From: Hyphomicrobiales bacterium
GTDB taxonomy: Bacteria; Pseudomonadota; Alphaproteobacteria; Rhizobiales; Rhizobiaceae
Assembly (NCBI GenBank): GCA_900469965.1
Contig: UBZP01000001.1
Location: forward strand, 248,001 to 312,000
Length of the DNA: 64,000 bases
Reading direction: 5' to 3'
Shown: one piece after another, positions 54,600-62,201 of the stretch
Layout: every line of letters begins with the position of its first letter
How positions within the stretch are numbered: position 1 is the first letter of the stretch
Translations under genes and position numbers: made by a program
The notes under the pieces: model-generated
Database searches by the model: none
What the model was told of the DNA's origin: nothing
What the model saw: the letters and a program-made list of their open reading frames with translations, nothing else

Positions 54600-56411
54600 T
54601 TGAGCGAAAAGCACCGTAGCGATCGTCACGTCAGTGCCGAAACGATCACGGGCGTTCTGAAGCGCGTCATTGCGGAGAACGGGCGCGATCACATTCGCGG
54701 CTACATCTTCGCGATCTTCTGCCTCGTCGTCGTCGCCGGCTCCACCGCCTTTACCGCCTGGATCATGGAGGCGGTCGTCAACGAGGCCTTCGCCAACCGT
54801 CGCGCGGATCTCGTCGCTTGGATCTGCGGCGCGATCCTCGTTGCCTTCATCCTGCGCGGCTTTGCCACCTACGGCCAGGCGGTGACGCTGTCCAAGATCG
54901 GCAACAACATCGTCGCCAACTACCAGCGCCGGCTCTATTCGCACCTGATGAGCCTCAGCGTCGGCTTCTTCAGCGAGGCGCGCTCGGCGCGGCTGGCGGC
55001 TCAGATCAACCAGAACATCAACGGCATCCGCGACGTCCTGAACATGACGGTGACGTCGATCGCCCGCGATTTCCTGACGCTGGTGTCGCTGATCGGCGTG
55101 ATGATCTCGAAGGACGCGCTGCTCACGGCGATCGTCTTTTTCGTGGCGCCGCCGCTGCTGCTCGGGCTGCGCTACGTCTCCAAGCGGCTGAAGTCGGCCA
55201 CGCGGGAATCGGTGCTGATCAACAGCCATGTGCTGGGCGCCATCCAGGAGACCATCCAGGGCATCAGCATCGTCAAGGCCTTCACGATGGAGGACCAGCT
55301 CCGCGCCAAGGTCGAGACGATCATCGAGCAGGCGGAGAAGCGTTCCAACCGCATCGCGCGGCTGTCCGAGCGAACCGCGCCGATGACGGAAACCTTTGCC
55401 GGGGTGGCGATCGCGAGCGTGCTCGGCTACTCGGCCTACCAGGCGATCTATGGCGGCGTGCTGCCGGGCGCCTTCTTCGCCTTCATCGCCGCGCTCCTGA
55501 TGGCCTACGACCCGGCCAGGCGGCTCGCACGGCTGCAGGTGTCGATGGAACGGGCCGTCGTCAATGCGCGGATGATCTACGAGATCCTCGACATCGAGCC
55601 GCACCAGCGCGACCGGCCGGATGCAAAGCCGATCCGGATCGAGAAGGCCGAGATCGCGTTCCGCAACGTCTCCTTCGCCTACGGCAGCGGCAAGAGCATC
55701 CTGAACGGCGTCAGCTTCGTCGCCGAGGGCGGCAGGACGACGGCGCTCGTCGGGCCGTCGGGCGCGGGAAAGTCGACGGTGATCAGCCTGATCCCGCGCT
55801 TCTACGATCCGGCGGAAGGCGAGATCCTCATCGACGGCCAGGACATCGCGCATGTGACCAAGCAGTCCCTGCGCAACAATCTCGCCTACGTCTCGCAGCA
55901 GCCGTACCTGTTCGAGGGCACGATCCGCGACAACATCCGCTACGGCCGTCCGGATGCGACCGATGCGGAGGTGGAGGAAGCCGCACGGCTCGCCTATGCG
56001 CACGAGTTCATCCTCGGCCAGCCGCAGGGCTACGACACGCCGGTCGGCGAGAACGGCATCACGCTGTCGGGCGGCCAGCGCCAGCGCCTGTCGATCGCCC
56101 GCGCGCTGGTGCGCAACGCGCCGATCCTGCTGCTCGACGAGGCGACCTCGGCGCTCGACACCGAATCCGAACAGGCGGTGCAAAAGGCGCTGGAGCATGC
56201 GATGAGCGGGCGGACCGTGGTCGTCATCGCCCACAGGCTGTCCACGATCGTCAACGCCGACAAGATCATCGTGATGCAGAGCGGCACCGTCGCCGAGGAG
56301 GGCTCGCACGACGTCCTTGCCGGGCGTCCCGACGGTCTCTACGCTCGGCTGCACAATCTGCAGGGACCCGGCGGAAATCCGCAGGAAGCGGGGAAGGAAA
56401 CAGGAGAATGA
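54600..56411 (+). CDS. MsbA-like ABC exporter (membrane domain fused to ATPase)
   Basis: A 603-residue type IV ABC exporter half-molecule. Six helices (about 30-320) are followed by the ATPase domain (about 350-590) with Walker [11 protein letters not shown]-loop YVSQQPYL, signature LSGGQRQR, Walker [13 protein letters not shown] and the H-switch [10 protein letters not shown]. It dimerises and exports lipids or other hydrophobic substrates; the substrate cannot be read from sequence. The start codon is TTG. dapB overlaps its last codons (ATGA). Confidence 0.9.
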   Translation: MSEKHRSDRHVSAETITGVLKRVIAENGRDHIRGYIFAIFCLVVVAGSTAFTAWIMEAVVNEAFANRRADLVAWICGAILVAFILRGFATYGQAVTLSKIGNNIVANYQRRLYSHLMSLSVGFFSEARSARLAAQINQNINGIRDVLNMTVTSIARDFLTLVSLIGVMISKDALLTAIVFFVAPPLLLGLRYVSKRLKSATRESVLINSHVLGAIQETIQGISIVKAFTMEDQLRAKVETIIEQAEKRSNRIARLSERTAPMTETFAGVAIASVLGYSAYQAIYGGVLPGAFFAFIAALLMAYDPARRLARLQVSMERAVVNARMIYEILDIEPHQRDRPDAKPIRIEKAEIAFRNVSFAYGSGKSILNGVSFVAEGGRTTALVGPSGAGKSTVISLIPRFYDPAEGEILIDGQDIAHVTKQSLRNNLAYVSQQPYLFEGTIRDNIRYGRPDATDAEVEEAARLAYAHEFILGQPQGYDTPVGENGITLSGGQRQRLSIARALVRNAPILLLDEATSALDTESEQAVQKALEHAMSGRTVVVIAHRLSTIVNADKIIVMQSGTVAEEGSHDVLAGRPDGLYARLHNLQGPGGNPQEAGKETGE

Positions 56412-57226
56412 CGGCAGGGGACATGAAGCTGGTCGTGGTCGGTGCCGGTGGCCGCATGGGCCAGACGTTGATCCGCACGATCCATGCGATCGCGGGCGCA
56501 CGGCTGTTTGCCGCGGTCGAACGCCCAGGCTCCCCCTTCGTGGGCAAGGACGCGGGCGAACTCGCGGGGCTCGGGCCGATCGGCGTCGAAGTGACGGACC
56601 GGCCGCTGGAGGCCTTCGTCGAGGCGGAAGGGGTGCTGGACTTCACGGCGCCCGCCGCAACGGTCGAGTTCGCAGGCCTCGCCGCACAGGCGCGGATCGT
56701 CCATGTGATCGGCACGACGGGCTGCTCGGCGGACGACGACGCCAAGATCGCCGCGGCCGCCCGCCATGCCCGCATCGTCAAGTCGGGCAACATGAGCCTC
56801 GGCGTCAACCTGCTTTCGGTCATGGCCGAGCAGGCGGCGCGCGCGCTCGACGCCGCCGACTGGGACATCGAGATCCTCGAAATGCATCACCGCCACAAGG
56901 TGGACGCGCCGTCCGGCACGGCGCTGCTGCTGGGCGAGGCGGCCGCGCGCGGGCGCGGCATCGCGCTGGCCGACCATTCCGTCCGGGTGCGCGACGGCCA
57001 CACCGGCGCCCGCGCACCCGGCACCATCGGCTTTGCGACGCTGCGCGGCGGCTCGGTCGTCGGCGAGCATTCGGTGCTCTTGGCCGGCGAGGGCGAACTG
57101 GTGACCCTGTCGCACAGTGCCGGCGACCGCGCCATCTTCGCGCGCGGCGCGGTCAAGGCGGCGCTGTGGGCGCGTGACAGGAAGCCCGGCCTCTACTCCA
57201 TGCTCGACGTGCTCGGGCTCAACTGA
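56408..57226 (+). CDS. dapB: 4-hydroxy-tetrahydrodipicolinate reductase
   Basis: A 272-residue DapB. The nucleotide-binding [12 protein letters not shown] is near residue 12; the active-site motif [16 protein letters not shown] carries the catalytic His and Lys; GTTGCS forms part of the NADPH site. It acts in lysine and diaminopimelate synthesis. It overlaps the exporter gene by 4 bp, and gpmA follows after 34 bp. Confidence 0.96.
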   Translation: MTAGDMKLVVVGAGGRMGQTLIRTIHAIAGARLFAAVERPGSPFVGKDAGELAGLGPIGVEVTDRPLEAFVEAEGVLDFTAPAATVEFAGLAAQARIVHVIGTTGCSADDDAKIAAAARHARIVKSGNMSLGVNLLSVMAEQAARALDAADWDIEILEMHHRHKVDAPSGTALLLGEAAARGRGIALADHSVRVRDGHTGARAPGTIGFATLRGGSVVGEHSVLLAGEGELVTLSHSAGDRAIFARGAVKAALWARDRKPGLYSMLDVLGLN

Positions 57227-57260
57227 TCCCCCCATCTCCAAAGCGAGGAGCGAAGACCAC

Positions 57261-57896
57261 ATGAGCGGAACCCTTGTCCTTGTTCGCCACGGCCAGAGCG
57301 AATGGAACCTGAAGAACCTGTTCACCGGCTGGAAGGACCCGGACCTGACGCCGCTCGGCATCGAGGAGGCCAATGCCGGGGGCAAGGCGCTCGCCGACAC
57401 CGGCATCAAGTTCGACATCGCGTTCACCTCCGACCTGTCGCGCGCGCAGAAGACCTGCCAGATCGTGCTGGACAAGGTCGGCCAGCCGAACCTCGAGACG
57501 ATCCGCAACCAGGCCCTGAACGAACGCGACTACGGCGACCTCTCCGGGCTCAACAAGGACGACGCCCGCGCCAGGTGGGGCGAGGAGCAGGTTCACATCT
57601 GGCGCCGCTCCTATGACGTGCCGCCGCCGGGCGGCGAAAGCCTGCGCGACACCGGCGCCCGCGTCTGGCCCTACTACCTGACCGACATCCTGCCGCGCGT
57701 GCTGGCCGGCCAGACGGTGCTGGTCGCCGCGCATGGCAACTCGCTGCGCGCGCTCGTGATGGTGCTCGACCGGCTGACGAAGGAACAGGTGCTGAACCTC
57801 AACCTCGCGACCGGCGTTCCGATGGTCTACAGGCTGAACGCCGATTCGACCGTGGCGTCGAAGGACGTGCTGGGCGACATGTCCGGGGCACACTGA
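57261..57896 (+). CDS. gpmA: 2,3-bisphosphoglycerate-dependent phosphoglycerate mutase
   Basis: A 211-residue dPGM. The phosphohistidine is in [11 protein letters not shown], and the second active-site histidine in [22 protein letters not shown] and [13 protein letters not shown] are also conserved. It interconverts 2- and 3-phosphoglycerate. The protein is the shorter alphaproteobacterial form. A clear terminator follows 25 bp after the stop. Confidence 0.96.
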   Translation: MSGTLVLVRHGQSEWNLKNLFTGWKDPDLTPLGIEEANAGGKALADTGIKFDIAFTSDLSRAQKTCQIVLDKVGQPNLETIRNQALNERDYGDLSGLNKDDARARWGEEQVHIWRRSYDVPPPGGESLRDTGARVWPYYLTDILPRVLAGQTVLVAAHGNSLRALVMVLDRLTKEQVLNLNLATGVPMVYRLNADSTVASKDVLGDMSGAH

Positions 57897-57921
57897 GCGC
57901 TTCCTGTCTTCCACAAACACC

Positions 57922-57962
57922 ATGGCCTCCGGAAAGATCTCTTTTCCGGAGGCCATTCTTTT
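57922..57962 (+). terminator. Rho-independent terminator of the dapB-gpmA operon
   Basis: A 14-bp perfect stem (ATGGCCTCCGGAAA at 57922-57935 with TTTCCGGAGGCCAT at 57943-57956), a 7-nt loop and the tail TCTTTT. It lies between convergent gpmA and the AraC-MGMT gene. Confidence 0.9.
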
Positions 57963-57996
57963 ATGCTCGGCCGACGACCTCCGCGCGGCGCAGCGC

Positions 57997-58869
57997 CTAC
58001 GCCTTGCCGGCTTCCCAGCCCAGCATCGCCCGCTTGCGGGTGAGGCCCCAGTGGTAGCCGGTGAGCGCACCGCTCTTGCCGAGGGCGCGATGGCAGGGGA
58101 CGACGAAGGAGATGGGGTTGCGGCCGACGGCGGCGCCGACGGCGCGCGAGGCGGTCGGCTGGCCCAGTTGCCCGGCGATGTCGGAATAGGTGACGGCCTT
58201 GCCGAGCGGTATGCGCAGCAGCGCCTCCCAGACGCGTATCTGGAAATCCGAGCCGATCAGGACGATGCGCAGCGGTTCCTCCGGATGCCAGCGCTCCGGA
58301 TCGAATATGCGCGCGGCATAGGCCGTCGTCGCCTCGTCGTCGCGGATGTAAGTCGCGTTCGGCCAGCGGCAGGTCATGTCGTCGAGGCAGGCCTGCTCGT
58401 CGCCGTCGTCGGCGAAGGCGAGGCCGGCGAGGCCGCGGTCGGTGATCATCACCAGCGCCTGGCCGAAGGGCGAGACATGGAAGCCGTAGCGGATCGTCAG
58501 GCCGGCGCCGCGCGCCTTCCACTCGCCGGGCGACATGGCCTCGTGGGTGACGAACAGGTCGTGCAGCCGGCCGGGGCCGGACAGTCCGACCTCGAGGCTG
58601 GTCTCGAGCAGCGGCATCTTCTCCTGGCCCAGCAGCCGCTTGGCATGATCCAGGGTGACCGCCTGCAGGAAGGCCTTCGGCGACAGGCCTGCCCAGCGGG
58701 TGAAGGTCTTCTGCAGTTGCGTCGGCGGCTGCTTCAGGCGGGCGGCGATCTCGTCCAGCGAGGGCTGGTCGCGATAGTCCTCGGTGATCAATTCGATGAC
58801 GCGCCGGACGGTCTCGTAGTCCGAGCCTTCCGGGGTGATGTCGGATTTCAGCGTGGCGGCAATGTTCAT
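57997..58869 (-). CDS. AraC-type HTH fused to methylated-DNA-cysteine methyltransferase (Ada-like)
   Basis: A 290-residue two-domain protein. Residues about 15-120 form an AraC-type DNA-binding domain; about 130-288 form an MGMT domain with the alkyl-acceptor C259 in PCHR. It repairs O6-alkylguanine by suicidal methyl transfer. The zinc-binding methylphosphotriester sensor domain of E. coli Ada is missing, so the trigger for any regulator role is unclear. It overlaps no gene; DUF2244 lies 82 bp upstream on the same strand. Confidence 0.93.
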   Translation of the reverse strand: MNIAATLKSDITPEGSDYETVRRVIELITEDYRDQPSLDEIAARLKQPPTQLQKTFTRWAGLSPKAFLQAVTLDHAKRLLGQEKMPLLETSLEVGLSGPGRLHDLFVTHEAMSPGEWKARGAGLTIRYGFHVSPFGQALVMITDRGLAGLAFADDGDEQACLDDMTCRWPNATYIRDDEATTAYAARIFDPERWHPEEPLRIVLIGSDFQIRVWEALLRIPLGKAVTYSDIAGQLGQPTASRAVGAAVGRNPISFVVPCHRALGKSGALTGYHWGLTRKRAMLGWEAGKA

Positions 58870-58951
58870 GGCTCATTCTCCTGAGCTTCAGGAAACCATG
58901 CCGCGGCGGCGGCCGCCACCCGAAACTTGCACCCGAAACTGACCGGGCGCC

Positions 58952-59452
58952 TCAGTTCCCGCGCTTGACGCGCGCGAGCGCGCCGGCAAAGGCGGCGGCG
59001 AAGCGCTCCCGATCGTCGAGATGCAGGAAGCCGCCGACATCCGTCCAGCGTCCCTGCCCGCTCACCGACATGCCGGTGATGCCGATCTCCGCCTTGCGCG
59101 CGACGTTGAAGCGCGCCCAGAAGGGATTGAAGTCATGCGCGCTCTCGCGGCCGGCCGGATCGCGCTTGCGGATCGAGATGTTGGTGCGCGACAGGGCGAT
59201 CCGCTCGCAAGCGCGGGCCGCGCGGTTGTTCAGCCAGAAGGCGCCGAACAGGATCAGGAAGTCGGCGCCGAAGAACATCATCACCGGCCAGGCGCCGGAG
59301 AGAAGGAACACGGCCATGTGCGCGAAGGTGAGAGCGCCGGCGATGAGGAAGAAAACGAGGTGGCCTTTACGGCCGAGCGAGCGGTGCGGCCTGAGTTCGG
59401 CGAGGAACACAGGCCGTTCGTTCGCACCGATATCATCGTTGCCATCGCTCAT
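58952..59452 (-). CDS. DUF2244 family membrane protein
   Basis: A 166-residue DUF2244 protein with two adjacent helices (about 31-52 and 55-75) and a C-terminal cytoplasmic domain with FNPFWARFNV and GFLHLDDRERFAAAF. The function is unknown. In alphaproteobacteria it commonly neighbours nth, as here, where it is divergent: its ATG is 22 bp from the nth ATG. Confidence 0.88.
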   Translation of the reverse strand: MSDGNDDIGANERPVFLAELRPHRSLGRKGHLVFFLIAGALTFAHMAVFLLSGAWPVMMFFGADFLILFGAFWLNNRAARACERIALSRTNISIRKRDPAGRESAHDFNPFWARFNVARKAEIGITGMSVSGQGRWTDVGGFLHLDDRERFAAAFAGALARVKRGN

Positions 59453-59474
59453 GGCCGATGACTATAGAGGCAGG

Positions 59475-60239
59475 ATGAAAAACACGAAACCGAAATCGAA
59501 GGTTGCTCCTGCCGGCGCAGCGAAACGCCGGGTGAGCCGACCTAGGAGCGCCTATTCCAAGGACGAGATCCGCGAGATCTTCCGGCGCTTCTCGATCCAG
59601 CGGCCGGAGCCGAAGGGCGAGCTCGAGCACGTCAACCCCTTCACCCTCGTGGTCGCCGTGGCACTTTCCGCGCAGGCGACCGATGCCGGGGTGAACAAGG
59701 CGACGCGTGCGCTGTTTGCGGTCGCCGACACGCCGGAGAAGATGCTGGCGCTCGGCGAGGACCGGGTGCGCGACTACATCAAGACGATCGGGCTGTTCCG
59801 CAACAAGGCGAAGAACGTCATCGCCCTCAGCCGCAAGCTCGTCGACGACTTCGGCGGCGAGGTACCGCGCAGCCGCGAAGAGCTGGTGACACTGCCGGGC
59901 GTGGGGCGCAAGACGGCCAACGTCGTCTTGTCGATGGCGTTCGGGCAGGCGACGATCGCGGTCGATACGCATATCTTCCGGATCGCCAACCGCATCTGTC
60001 TGGCACCGGGCAAGACCCCGGACGAGGTCGAGGCCCGGCTGATGCAGGTCATTCCCGACGACTACCTCTATCACGCCCACCACTGGCTGATCCTGCACGG
60101 GCGCTACGTCTGCAAGGCGCGCAAGCCGGAATGCGAGCGTTGCGTGATCGCCGACATCTGCAAGGCGCCGGAAAAGACCTGCGACATACCGGCGCCGCTC
60201 GTGGAGCTGCCGCCGCAGGCGATTGCCGCCGCCCAGTGA
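59475..60239 (+). CDS. nth: Endonuclease III
   Basis: A 254-residue base-excision repair glycosylase/AP lyase. The helix-hairpin-helix LPGVGRKTANV carries the catalytic K146, D164 lies in AVDTHIFRI, and the C-terminal [4Fe-4S] cysteines are C213, C220, C223 and C229. A basic N-terminal tail of about 25 residues precedes the core. The ATG at 59475 was chosen for the AGAGGCAGG site; ATG 59451 would overlap the start of the DUF2244 gene. Confidence 0.95.
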   Translation: MKNTKPKSKVAPAGAAKRRVSRPRSAYSKDEIREIFRRFSIQRPEPKGELEHVNPFTLVVAVALSAQATDAGVNKATRALFAVADTPEKMLALGEDRVRDYIKTIGLFRNKAKNVIALSRKLVDDFGGEVPRSREELVTLPGVGRKTANVVLSMAFGQATIAVDTHIFRIANRICLAPGKTPDEVEARLMQVIPDDYLYHAHHWLILHGRYVCKARKPECERCVIADICKAPEKTCDIPAPLVELPPQAIAAAQ

Positions 60240-60246
60240 ACGGCAC

Positions 60247-60819
60247 CTATCGGAGGCCGTCGATCAGGCGGACGACGGCTGCCTCGTAGGCGGCGCGGTC
60301 GCCGCCCTCTGCGATCTCGATCGCTGCGCGATCGAAGGCTGCGGACAGCAGGGCCGTCAGTTGATCCAGCAACGGCTCTGGGCCGTCCGATGGCCCGAGC
60401 AGGGCGGACAGGCCGGCGCGCAGAGACGCCTCGGCGTGGCGACGATCGAGTGCCGTGACCGCCTCGGGACCGAGGACGGCCGGCGCATCGAGAAGCAGAA
60501 GACGTGTCCTGCCCTTTTTCTGCATCGCATCGAAGTAGCCTTTCGCCCCGAGGAGCAGCGCCTTGCGGGCATCCGCCTCCGGTGCGGCCTGCGCTTCGAT
60601 TTCCTCTGCCACCGCCTGCGCCTCCCGCTCGATGACCGCGAGGAACAGCGCCTTCTTGTCCTCGAAATGGTGATAGAGCGCGCCGCGGGTCAAGCCGGCC
60701 GCGGCGACGACGTCGGGCGTTGCGGTTTCCGCGTATCCCCGATCGACGAACAGCGCCCGCGCCGCCTCGATGAGTGCTGCGCGGGTCGCCTCGGTCCTGT
60801 CCCTGTTGCTGCGGGCCAC
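60247..60819 (-). CDS. TetR-family repressor
   Basis: A 190-residue TetR regulator. The N-terminal helix-turn-helix is at about 30-50 (TPDVVAAAGLTRGALYHHFE) and a variable ligand domain follows. The GTG start at 60819 was chosen for its AAGGAG site and normal TetR opening; an upstream extension would pass through the operators. It is divergent from the VOC gene, and two palindromes lie between them, so it probably represses both. Confidence 0.9.
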   Translation of the reverse strand: MARSNRDRTEATRAALIEAARALFVDRGYAETATPDVVAAAGLTRGALYHHFEDKKALFLAVIEREAQAVAEEIEAQAAPEADARKALLLGAKGYFDAMQKKGRTRLLLLDAPAVLGPEAVTALDRRHAEASLRAGLSALLGPSDGPEPLLDQLTALLSAAFDRAAIEIAEGGDRAAYEAAVVRLIDGLR

Positions 60820-60832
60820 GATTGCTCCTTTA

Positions 60833-60851
60833 CATACATTCTGCACGTATG
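60833..60851. promoter_or_regulatory. Candidate TetR operator 1
   Basis: CATAC-N9-GTATG, a 19-bp perfect palindrome just before the tetR start. It is also part of a larger inverted pair with the second site. Confidence 0.65.
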
Positions 60852-60860
60852 ATAGATAAA

Positions 60861-60879
60861 AACATGCAGATTGTATGTT
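60861..60879. promoter_or_regulatory. Candidate TetR operator 2
   Basis: AACAT-N9-ATGTT, a second 19-bp palindrome 28 bp (centre to centre) from the first, just before the VOC gene. The 14-mers 60832-60845 and 60865-60878 are inverted copies with one mismatch. Confidence 0.65.
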
Positions 60880-60901
60880 GATCGACAGAGGATGAGAAGC
60901 C

Positions 60902-61327
60902 ATGAAATGCACCAGCTACTATCCCGTGATCATGACCGACGACGTCGCCGGCACGGCCGCCTTTTATTGCGCGCATTTCCGTTTCCGGCCGCTCTTTACC
61001 AGCGACTGGTACGTCCACCTGCAGTCGACGGAGGACGAGCATGTGACGCTCGCCATCCTGGACGGGCAGCATGAGACGATCCCGCAGGCCGGTCGCGGCA
61101 CGGTGTCCGGCCTGGTCCTGAATTTCGAGGTGGAGGATCCCGATGCGGTCCACGAGGCCTGCCGCGCCGCCGGCCTGCCGATCCTGAAGCCGCTCTGCGA
61201 CGAGGATTTCGGCCAACGGCATTTCATCACGGCCGATCCCAACGGCGTATTGATCGACGTCATCAAGCCGATTGCGCCGAGCGCGGACTTCGCCGCGCTA
61301 TACGACGCCTCCGCCCTGCCGTCCTGA
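60902..61327 (+). CDS. VOC-superfamily (glyoxalase/bleomycin-resistance-like) protein
   Basis: A 141-residue vicinal-oxygen-chelate protein. Paired beta-alpha-beta modules carry the metal-ligand-like Tyr/His/Glu pattern ([16 protein letters not shown] near the C terminus). The exact reaction is not visible: glyoxalase, dioxygenase or resistance functions share this fold. It is divergent from the TetR gene, so the likely inducer is a small toxic molecule. It ends 3 bp before the convergent CysZ-like gene. Confidence 0.88.
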   Translation: MKCTSYYPVIMTDDVAGTAAFYCAHFRFRPLFTSDWYVHLQSTEDEHVTLAILDGQHETIPQAGRGTVSGLVLNFEVEDPDAVHEACRAAGLPILKPLCDEDFGQRHFITADPNGVLIDVIKPIAPSADFAALYDASALPS

Positions 61328-61330
61328 CCC

Positions 61331-62044
61331 TCAGCCGCGAAAGCCGGGATCGGCGCGGGACAGGAGCTTGTGCAGGTGGACCATCAGGCTCGCCGCAAAG
61401 AGCGGCGTCAGCAGGTTGACGATGGGCACGGCGAGGAAGGCGGCGATGACGAGGCCGGCGAGGAAGACGGTGGAGGCGTGCTTGGCCCGGAACAGCCGCG
61501 CCTCCTCCGGCGAGCGGAAGCGCATGGCGGCGAATTCGAAGAACTCGCGCCCGAGCAGGTAGCCGTTGACCAGGAAGAAGGCGATGAGGTTGATGCCGGG
61601 GATGAAGAGGAGAAACAGGGCGATCAGGTTGCCGACCAGCACCACGCCGAGAAACTTGACCGAGCCGGCGATCGCCGGCCACAGCGGCAGCGCCTTGCCC
61701 GGCGGATCGTCCGGGTAGTCGTGCGCCTCGACCACCTCGGCCACATCGTCGAGAAAGAAGCCGGCGATGATCGCCGTCACCGGTGCGAGCAGCAGGGCCA
61801 GCGACAGGGCCAGCCCGATGCTGGCCACGACCCCGAAGACCACCGTCAGCCAGCCCGCCCAGTCGGGCACCGTGGGCATGTAGCCCGAGACCCAGGGCAA
61901 GGCGTAGGCGATGAAGCTTTCGCGCAGCGCGAACCAGAGGCCGATCAGGACCAGGATCGTCAGGCCGAGCACCTTCCAGAACACGCGGCGCGTGTCCGGC
62001 GCAAAGAGATTGCCGAGTGCCAGGCGCGCCGCGTCGAGGATCAT
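61331..62044 (-). CDS. EI24/CysZ-like membrane protein
   Basis: A 237-residue protein of the EI24 domain family (CysZ-like), with about six helices and the segment HDYPDDPPGKALP between helices. E. coli CysZ aids sulfate uptake, and rhizobial members are often named sulfate transporter family protein; sulfate transport here is by family only. The ATG at 62044 (MILDAARLALG) was chosen, since the upstream 24 codons look non-coding. It is divergent from the chemoreceptor gene. Confidence 0.85.
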   Translation of the reverse strand: MILDAARLALGNLFAPDTRRVFWKVLGLTILVLIGLWFALRESFIAYALPWVSGYMPTVPDWAGWLTVVFGVVASIGLALSLALLLAPVTAIIAGFFLDDVAEVVEAHDYPDDPPGKALPLWPAIAGSVKFLGVVLVGNLIALFLLFIPGINLIAFFLVNGYLLGREFFEFAAMRFRSPEEARLFRAKHASTVFLAGLVIAAFLAVPIVNLLTPLFAASLMVHLHKLLSRADPGFRG

Positions 62045-62121
62045 CCCTATACTCCCTGTTGTGCCGACCGATGTAGGGTGTGGAAAACCGGCCCGCAAGC
62101 CGTGGCTTTTGACCATGCAGT

Positions 62122-62136
62122 TTAAGCCGGCGTTAA
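62122..62136 (+). promoter_or_regulatory. CtrA box upstream of the chemoreceptor gene
   Basis: TTAA-GCCGGCG-TTAA is a perfect match to TTAA-N7-TTAA, 66-80 bp before the chemoreceptor ATG and 78-92 bp before the CysZ-like start on the other strand. Confidence 0.6.
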
Positions 62137-62201
62137 AGGGCCGGATCTAGAGTTCACCTCACGTCAGTCGAGGTCGAAATTCCAGTCCGGGTGTTTGAAA
62201 A

